A stretch of DNA of 64,000 nucleotides from Cryptomeria japonica (lineage: Eukaryota; Streptophyta; Pinopsida; Cupressales; Cupressaceae). Shown piece by piece: positions 58,101 to 64,000 of the stretch; within the stretch, counting starts at the first letter, position 1, and each line of letters begins with the position of its first letter. The stretch is from assembly GCF_030272615.1 (NCBI RefSeq), contig NC_081413.1:449792538-449856537 (forward strand), written 5' to 3'. The notes below the pieces were generated by a model. It did no database searches. It saw nothing but the letters and a program-made list of their open reading frames with translations, and was not told where the DNA came from. A program made the translations under genes and the position numbers.

Positions 58101-59370
58101 TCTTGAAGAGGATGTCTATATTGAAAAACCTGATGGATTTTCTTTGACAGATGACAATGATATGGTTTGTAGGTTAAGAAAAGCTCTGTATGGACTAAAA
58201 CAAGCCCCAAGAGCTTGGTATGCAAGGTTGGATAAGTATCTTTTAAAGATTGGTTTTACTAAAGGAAATGCAGACAACAATTTATATTACAAAATAACTA
58301 ATGATGATATCTTGATTATAGAAGTAATCATTGATGATATAATCTTTGGAGGAGAAGATGGACTATGTAAGGAATTTTCTATTAAAATGTAGTAAGAATC
58401 TGAAATGTCTATGATTGGGGAAATCAAATTCTTTTTAGGATTGCGGATTTCACAGACTGACAAAGGTATATTTTTGAGTCAATCCAAGTACTTGAAAGAG
58501 TTACTATAGAAATTTGGGATGGAGAACTCTAAACCGGTAAGCACACCTATGACTACAAATGACAAATTATCTCAAAGGGATGAATCTACACCTTTTAATC
58601 CAACTAGATACAAATCTATGATAGGAGGTTTAATATATTCGACACAAACCAGACCTGATACTATGAATGCCATATGTATTGCTTCTAGATTTCAAAGTAA
58701 TCCTAGAGAAAATCATGAATCAACAGTAAAAAGGATTTTCCGGTACTTTTAAGGCACTACAAATCTTGGATTATGGTATCCTAGAGATGAATTTTTTTAT
58801 CTATATGCATACACAGATGCAAATTGGGTAGGAGATGTGGATGATAGAAAAAGCACCATCGATAGAGCATTCTTTCTTGGAAAGAGATGAGTTTCTTGGT
58901 TGAGTAAGAAACAAAGTTGTACATCTTTATCAATAGCAGAATTAGAATATGTTGTAGCAGCAACTAATTGTACATAGGTACTATGGCTTAAGCAAATGTT
59001 GAAAGACATAAAGGTAAAATGAAAGGAACCCATTACTATATATTGTGATAACACTATAGCAATTGATATATCTAAGAATCCGATATTACATTCTAAAACA
59101 AAATATGTTTCTATTAAACTGAATTTTCTAAGGGAAAAAGTTTAAGAAAAAGAGATAAAACTGGTTTATGTGAATACTAAAGAACAACTTGCAGATATTT
59201 TCACAAAACCTTTGCCTAAGGAGACTTTTGAATATCTCAGAGATCAGCTTGGAGTCATACCACCATCGGTAGAGACTTACACAATTGATGATTTTCATCA
59301 ACCGATAGAATTTGCAGAGAAATCTTTTACTCTGGTCTTTGATGAGGAAGCTACTTCTCAGGGGGAGTAG
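55130..59370 (+). pseudogene. Copia gag-pol, copy 2 (broken)
   Basis: Same layout as copy 1, from ATG 55130 to the stop at 59368-59370. Zinc knuckle is CFNYNKFGHMASRC (second Cys is Tyr). The protease motif IIDLGCSHHM and the IIDDIIFGG block of RT are shared. Stops shared with copy 1 are near 55607, 55835, 58390 and 59142. Lesions of its own include a frame change near 56349, a one-base loss near 56770, a two-base loss near 57176, and stops near 58070, 58507, 58749, 58888, 58976 and 59021. Parts of integrase and RT (57178-58071, 297 codons) are open. Confidence 0.92.
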
Positions 59371-59627
59371 TTGGTATATTGAATTGATTGGTATTTTATA
59401 TATGAACTTGATTTTATTATTGTAACTTTGGCTTTTGATGTCAAAGGGGGAGAGATATCTATGGAAAAACACATTATCCTTTTAAGGAGAGATTGAAAAA
59501 CTTTGGATAACACATGTTGCTCCCAGGGGGAGAGATTGTTGTTTAGGAGAGATTGTTGGTTGTTGGTATTTGGCATTTCTGTTTTGGCACTTTGATGGTT
59601 TTTCCATCTTGTGTTGCCATCAATGCC

Positions 59628-59639
59628 AAAGGGGGAGAT
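59628..59639 (+). promoter_or_regulatory. Polypurine tract, copia copy 2
   Basis: AAAGGGGGAGAT directly before TGTTGGTATTTTGG of the right LTR. Confidence 0.9.
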
Positions 59640-60701
59640 TGTTGGTATTTTGGTATGGTTTTGTCATTGATCTCAATACCTACTAAAACACTAGCACTTT
59701 GGAGATCCACCAGCATTCACCGGCAAGCAAGTAACTATTGCATAGATACAGGTATATGGTTCACCGATAGGATATAATGATCACCGACACATGGAATGAT
59801 ATGGAAGACACCTGGTAATGTTGAAGACATTGTGTGGACACTTTGTTTTGAAGAATTAATCATTGGTATATTCATATTTGCATATTTGCTTTTACCGGCA
59901 AATAGGTCCAGGGTTACCTAGGGTTACACCGGCAGGTTTATCTTTTTCAGATCAACATGGTATGCTATGGAGATGACTAATTATTGTTGTAAATGCATTA
60001 AGCTGACATGTTTAATCGGTTATTGCATTGGATACTATATTGTTTGAAAAATGTTTTTATTGTAATATCTTGTAGAGCCGACCTACTAAAATTGGTCTTA
60101 GGTTATGGTATAAATGTAAGATCTTATTTGTAAGATCGAATGTGGAATGTGAAAAAGAATTGTGTGAAGGTATATGCGAGATTAAGAAGAGCTATACATG
60201 AAGACATCATTTGAAGGTGAAGCTAGGTTTTTGTGAAAGCATATCAGCATTACACCGGTACTGAATCTAGCATATGAAGATGCTATCTTGAGCAGTACAT
60301 TCTTATTGGATTTAACCATCCAACTGTAGTCAGTGTGACTCCCTTTTTGTGATTGAGCAGTGAGCTCTAGGCTGTTGGCCTTTCTGCATGTGTAGACCCC
60401 ATTTATGTACACTTATTATCTACAGTAGTATCATCTGATTGTGGGTAAGGTTTCCCACCATGATTTTTCGCCTTACAAGGTTTCCACGTACAAATATTGG
60501 TGTTATGTGTAATGGATGACCTTGTGTTTATGTTTCATGCATTAATCTTTACCGGTATAGCAATTAACTGTTAACACTGTCTATCGGCATACTTAATTGG
60601 TTTACTAGTATTAAGCATTAAGTTGATTAAGTTTTTTTTGGTTTGAATTTATTTGACAACTGATTCACCCCCCCGCTCTCAGTTGTCTCCGGGATCTAAT
60701 A
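59640..60701 (+). repeat. Right copia LTR
   Basis: 1062 bp, from TGTTGGTATTTTGG to GGGATCTAATA (the usual CA end is TA). It keeps the intact TG start and is followed by the TSD GTTGA. Confidence 0.93.
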
Positions 60702-60706
60702 GTTGA
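60702..60706. other. TSD GTTGA, right of the tandem copia
   Basis: It matches 48391-48395. Element B's leader resumes at 60707 with TTGAACTAGCTG. Confidence 0.9.
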
Positions 60707-60866
60707 TTGAACTAGCTGAAAGGTGATCAGCCAAATCATGCAACACAAATGGAAGAGGTACACTGTCTTGATTTGTTTATGCTTAGGAAAATGATAACCA
60801 GTATCATGTTTGCTGTAAGCTATTTTTAGGAAAGTTTGACTGTTCTATTCTGACAAAACCAAAGAC

Positions 60867-61145
60867 TCATACGACTATATTTTCTGGACCCGACGATAAT
60901 TTAGCAGCTACAGGATGACAATAGTTCTGTTTCGTAAGAGTTGCTGCCTCATACCGTATGACAAATGGGCATGTACAGGAGGACAAAAGATTGAAGGCAA
61001 TTCTGTCTCATACGAGATAGGATACAGTGTGGGACGATAGATGACTTAGACTCATACGACAGATAATATGGTATAGGATGACAAATCAGTAGACTCGTAC
61101 GACACAGGACCTAGTGCAGCATGATGGATTATTAGACTCATACGA
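60867..61145. repeat. TCGTACGA-palindrome array, leader part 1
   Basis: Cores start at 60867 (TCATACGA), 60931 (TCGTAAGA), 61008, 61052 (TCATACGA), 61095 (TCGTACGA) and 61138. The last four are 44, 43 and 43 bases apart. Between them, near the midpoints, are weaker relatives such as GGGACGATAG (61031) and AGGATGACAAA (61076). An altered copy, TCATACCGTATGA, lies near 60949. Confidence 0.8.
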
Positions 61146-61236
61146 CTGTTCACAGGACAGAGCCTAGAAATTTTGAGTTTTTTCGATTGCTGAGTATGAT
61201 AACTGAGTATGACTAGTTCTGAGATGGACTGATTTT

Positions 61237-61546
61237 TTACTAGAATAAACTAGTTTCTGACACGGATAGATTTCCGACTTAGGATGGACTAGTTTATGAC
61301 ACAGATAGAGTTTTGACTTAGGATGGACTAGTTTCTGACACAGACAGTTTTGACTTAGGATGGACTAGTTTCTAACACAGACAGAGTTTTGACTTAGGAT
61401 GGACTAGTTTCTGACACAGACAGAGTTTTGACTTAGGATGGACTAGTTTTTGACATGGACAGAGTTTTGACTTAGGATGGACTAGTTTCTGACATGGACA
61501 GAGTTTTGACTTAGGATGAACTAGTTTCTGACATGGACAGAGTTTC
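61237..61546. repeat. 39 bp minisatellite, seven to eight copies
   Basis: Units begin GACTTAGGATGGACTAGTTT and end CACAGACAGAGTTTT. Starts are at 61276, 61315, 61352, 61391, 61430, 61469 and 61508, with a diverged partial unit from 61237. One unit is 37 bp. 39 is a multiple of three, but no long frame is present. Confidence 0.95.
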
Positions 61547-62560
61547 GACTCACTAAGTTATTTCTAGTCTTCACCAATTTTTGGTATTTTAGTTTTTGTT
61601 TCAAGGATGAAAACATAGAAAACAAGTAGTACATATAGTGACTCCAATCACAACATGCAAACCCTAAGGATTTTGGTGAGGAAAGAAAACCTTTGCTTGT
61701 AGACTCAAGTACACACCCAATAGCTAATCAGAATACGACCGCTGAGTCTCACACAATGGATTCTCAATGCCATATTATCCGACTCCAAACGCTAATGGGG
61801 GCACGAAATGACAAGTATCTTGGGAGAGTTACTATCTCTCTTGCACAAAGATTATCCCCCTTTCGAAGGTGAACCAGTTAGCTTCTAATTTTAAATTGGA
61901 TTTAGTCAGGGATCCATTTGGCACGTCAAGGTATAAACTCAATTAATAGGTCTCCCAGTCTTGAAAACCAAGGTTTAATATACCCGAAGGTATGGAGGAG
62001 AACTATTCCCGAGCACTGTTGTTGACTTGTTTTTTTATAAAATCACATTTATTTTATAGTGGGTTGGAGTACTTGGCGTCTAGCCGTTCCCACTTAGGTC
62101 ATTCCCCTCTCACTAGCCGTAAAGGCTATAGAATTATTAGCTCCTTAGGAGGGCAGGCTTGCTAAAGATGTTGCAATCAATCTTAAGAAAATACTTCAAG
62201 GGTCTAGATTTCTGATTGTCTAGAAGAAGACAAGAGCATACTCTCCTACCTCTCAGATTTTTCTAAAACATAAAAGATTGATTTTGTTCATTAACCAAAT
62301 AGGAAGTTAGGTGCCTAAAAATGAATTTAAATAATACACGATGTTTAGTCGATTCTCCTCAAGCAACCTGCAAAGACAATGAGTCAATAGTCATATTGTC
62401 TTTGTGCAACAAGCATATTCTTCGATAAGCGTTCTACAAAACTAGTTAGGCTGTGAAAAACTCTAAGATAGAAAGATAAACAATCAGGGTTAGTCATCAA
62501 AATATTCAATCAGAAATGAGAAAATTATGAAATTTGCCTATTTTACCAGAAAATACAGAA

Positions 62561-62750
62561 TCGTACGACAGACACTTGACTCGTATGAGACAGGATTTAG
62601 TATCGTACGAAAGAAGATTGTTAATGATGTCTGCTCATATGACAGAGTATTTTTGCTCATATGACAGAGGATCTACTCGTACGATAGGATATTTTCAATT
62701 TGTGTGACACCTGTAGTTTGTCCTTTCAGCCTGTAAAAATTGTCATACGA
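62561..62750. repeat. TCGTACGA-palindrome array, leader part 2
   Basis: Cores start at 62561 (TCGTACGA), 62581 (TCGTATGA), 62603 (TCGTACGA), 62635 and 62657 (both TCATATGA), 62677 (TCGTACGA) and 62743 (TCATACGA). Spacings are 20, 22, 32, 22, 20 and 66. Most are followed by GACAGA or GACAGG. Confidence 0.85.
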
Positions 62751-62843
62751 GATGTATAGACGAAAAACTGAAAAATCTAAAATCTGGAAAATAACAAAAA
62801 AAAAAGTGGTCTGTCTTGGAGGCCAAAAAAGTGTTGTCTTTGG

Positions 62844-62861
62844 GCCCCACGGTGGGCACCA
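62844..62861 (-). promoter_or_regulatory. Probable primer-binding site of gypsy B
   Basis: The minus strand reads TGGTGCCCACCGTGGGGC, starting four bases inside the 5' LTR. It begins TGG, as needed to pair with a tRNA CCA end. The tRNA was not identified. Confidence 0.7.
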
Positions 62862-62865
62862 GAGA

Positions 62866-63990
62866 TGTGTGTGTGGAAAAGTGAACCTATAGCTGCAAGC
62901 ACAACACTTCAATTAAGTCATTATATGCATGGTTAGTAATCAATAATCAATAAGTAATAAACCATAGCAAAGTGACCAACTGCCTTCTAAAAGATGTGAG
63001 TATAAGATTGCTCTTAGATTTTTATAAGCAATACCAGTGACTAGACTACACCAAGACGGAGGATTTAATCTATATGATATTAACTATATGGATGCAAGAT
63101 GGATGAATAATTAAAGCAATAATCAATTCAAGTAACAATGGATGCAAGCAATAATGGATGTAAAATGGATGCAAATAATCTAAAAAGCACAATAATCTTC
63201 AATGACTCTAGAGAGAAATTAGTGTGATAATAATCTCCAAGCATGTTCTCAAAAATCTTTGGGGTAAATTGGAATGAGAGCTGAAGACTGAATTTATAGA
63301 GAATCACAAGAGAGATTATGAAAAAGCTTAATTTTGGATTAATTGAAATAATTGAGAAATCATGTTCAGTTAACCTTGAGATAGATTCCAATTATAGTTT
63401 AATTGAAATGCATTCAAATTAGAAGTCCAAGTTGCATTGGAAAATAATAATAAATTAATTCCATGCATATCTGATAAAAATAGATAATTCTTTTATTCAA
63501 GAAAAAGGTCTTTTCAATGCAACTGAACTTCTTTTTCTGAGAAGCTTTGAGTTCCAATTTTAGAGAATAATTCAATAATTCAATTAAATTGCTTTTCTGA
63601 TTTCAAGTTCTAAATTTATAAAAAGAAATAATATCTCAAGTTTGATTTCTCTCTCAATTCAATTCTTTTTGTTTTATTTTCCATTCAACTCTTTGTAATA
63701 AATTAATCCTTTTTGCATGATTGAATGGCAAATTTATTAATTAATTAAATATGCAAGGATATTTAATAAATTAAAATGGGATAATTGATCAAAATGATAT
63801 TATTGGAAATTATTTGATTAATTAAATAAATATTTAATTAATATTGAGTAGTTGATTTGCCATGTGATATTTGATGATTAAAGAATTAATAATGTGCTCA
63901 AGATTGATTTAATTGCCTTTGGTTAGGACCTTGGTGATGTTGTTGAGATTAGAGGCCCATGGTTTAGATGACCATTTTTATGGTATTACA
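62866..63990 (-). repeat. 5' LTR of gypsy B
   Basis: 1125 bp, from TGTAATACCATAAAAATG (63990, minus) to CCACACACACA (62866). CTGGT at 63991-63995 is the TSD partner of CCGGT at 33537-33541. The last bases of the window (63996-64000) should belong to copia E. Confidence 0.93.
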
Positions 63991-64000
63991 CTGGTGAGAT

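Larger units (their letters stand above)
48396..60701 (+). mobile_element. Tandem Ty1/copia array: three LTRs, two internal regions
   Basis: Order: LTR (48396-49442), gag-pol, LTR (54014-55072), gag-pol, LTR (59640-60701). The unit spacings are 5618 and 5626. Only the outer ends carry the TSD GTTGA, and there is no target duplication around the middle LTR. Both internal regions share at least four stop codons. The array lies in the leader of gypsy B in the opposite orientation. The pattern fits one insertion followed by unequal crossing-over between its LTRs. Confidence 0.95.
60707..62843 (-). other. Leader of element B, LTR-proximal part
   Basis: Non-coding, between the nested copia and the PBS. 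It contains two arrays of the TCGTACGA palindrome and a 39 bp minisatellite (listed separately). I see nothing definable in 61560-62550, where only short frames occur. Long leaders are usual in Tat/Ogre elements. Confidence 0.7.
33542..63990 (-). mobile_element. Ty3/gypsy retrotransposon B, Tat/Ogre-like, both LTRs
   Basis: The two LTRs (33542-34677 and 62866-63990) have matching ends. The flanks are CCGGT (33537-33541) and CTGGT (63991-63995), a TSD differing by one C to T change. Inside, on the minus strand, come PBS, leader, gag, protease, G-patch, RT, two RNase H domains and integrase, then a long 3' region with an opposite-strand PMD gene and a polypurine tract. Subtracting the 12,311 bases of the nested copia array plus its duplicated target leaves 18,138 bp, large but usual for the Tat/Ogre group. 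Catalytic changes and stops make it inactive. Confidence 0.93.

Noticed and set aside
60867-62750. Spaced repeats considered as a CRISPR array
   Set aside because: Cores are only 8-12 bases, spacing is 20-66, there are no long identical repeats, and the context is a plant retrotransposon.

Overview
The window is plant nuclear DNA made almost entirely of nested, decayed LTR retrotransposons. I see no convincing host gene. The evidence is Ty3/gypsy and Ty1/copia polyproteins with plant-type primer-binding sites (TGGTATCAGAGC, matching the 3' end of initiator tRNA-Met), a Gly-rich plant mobile domain (PMD) gene, AT-rich LTRs and several layers of insertion. A seed plant with a large genome, perhaps a gymnosperm, would fit, but the species cannot be read from the sequence.

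Layout. (1) 1-14905, plus strand: Ty3/gypsy element A. It has gag, protease, G-patch, RT, two RNase H domains, integrase, a 5.5 kb 3' region with an antisense PMD gene, a polypurine tract and the 3' LTR; its 5' LTR lies outside the window. (2) 14906-16689, minus: copia fragment D (gag start, PBS, 5' LTR). (3) 16695-20584 and 31585-32429: unassigned sequence, split by copia element C. (4) 20590-31579, minus: copia element C with ~2.2 kb LTRs and target site duplication (TSD) CAAAT; its 3' LTR contains a clean solo LTR at 20742-21676 with TSD GGATG. (5) 32430-33541: 3' LTR and 3' tail of copia E, split by element B. (6) 33542-63990, minus: Ty3/gypsy element B, about 18.1 kb once its insertion is subtracted, with TSD CCGGT/CTGGT. 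(7) 48396-60701, plus: a tandem copia array inside B's leader, LTR-internal-LTR-internal-LTR, flanked by TSD GTTGA.

How the parts relate. A and B share one architecture: a G-patch between protease and RT, a second RNase H after the RT-linked one, and a PMD gene on the opposite strand between integrase and 3' LTR. Both LTRs begin with similar bases (TGTA, then ACC, then TAAAAAT). These traits fit the Tat/Ogre side of Ty3/gypsy. The nesting order is copia E, then gypsy B, then the tandem copia. All coding regions are broken by stops and frameshifts, and several catalytic residues are lost.

The most unusual signals are: (a) arrays of a CpG-containing palindrome, TCGTACGA, spaced near 22, 32 or 43 bp, in B's leader and next to its PMD gene; (b) the tandem copia, whose middle LTR is a right/left mosaic as expected from unequal crossing-over; (c) the antisense PMD genes, one with a phase-0 GT-AG intron. 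All alignments were made by eye.
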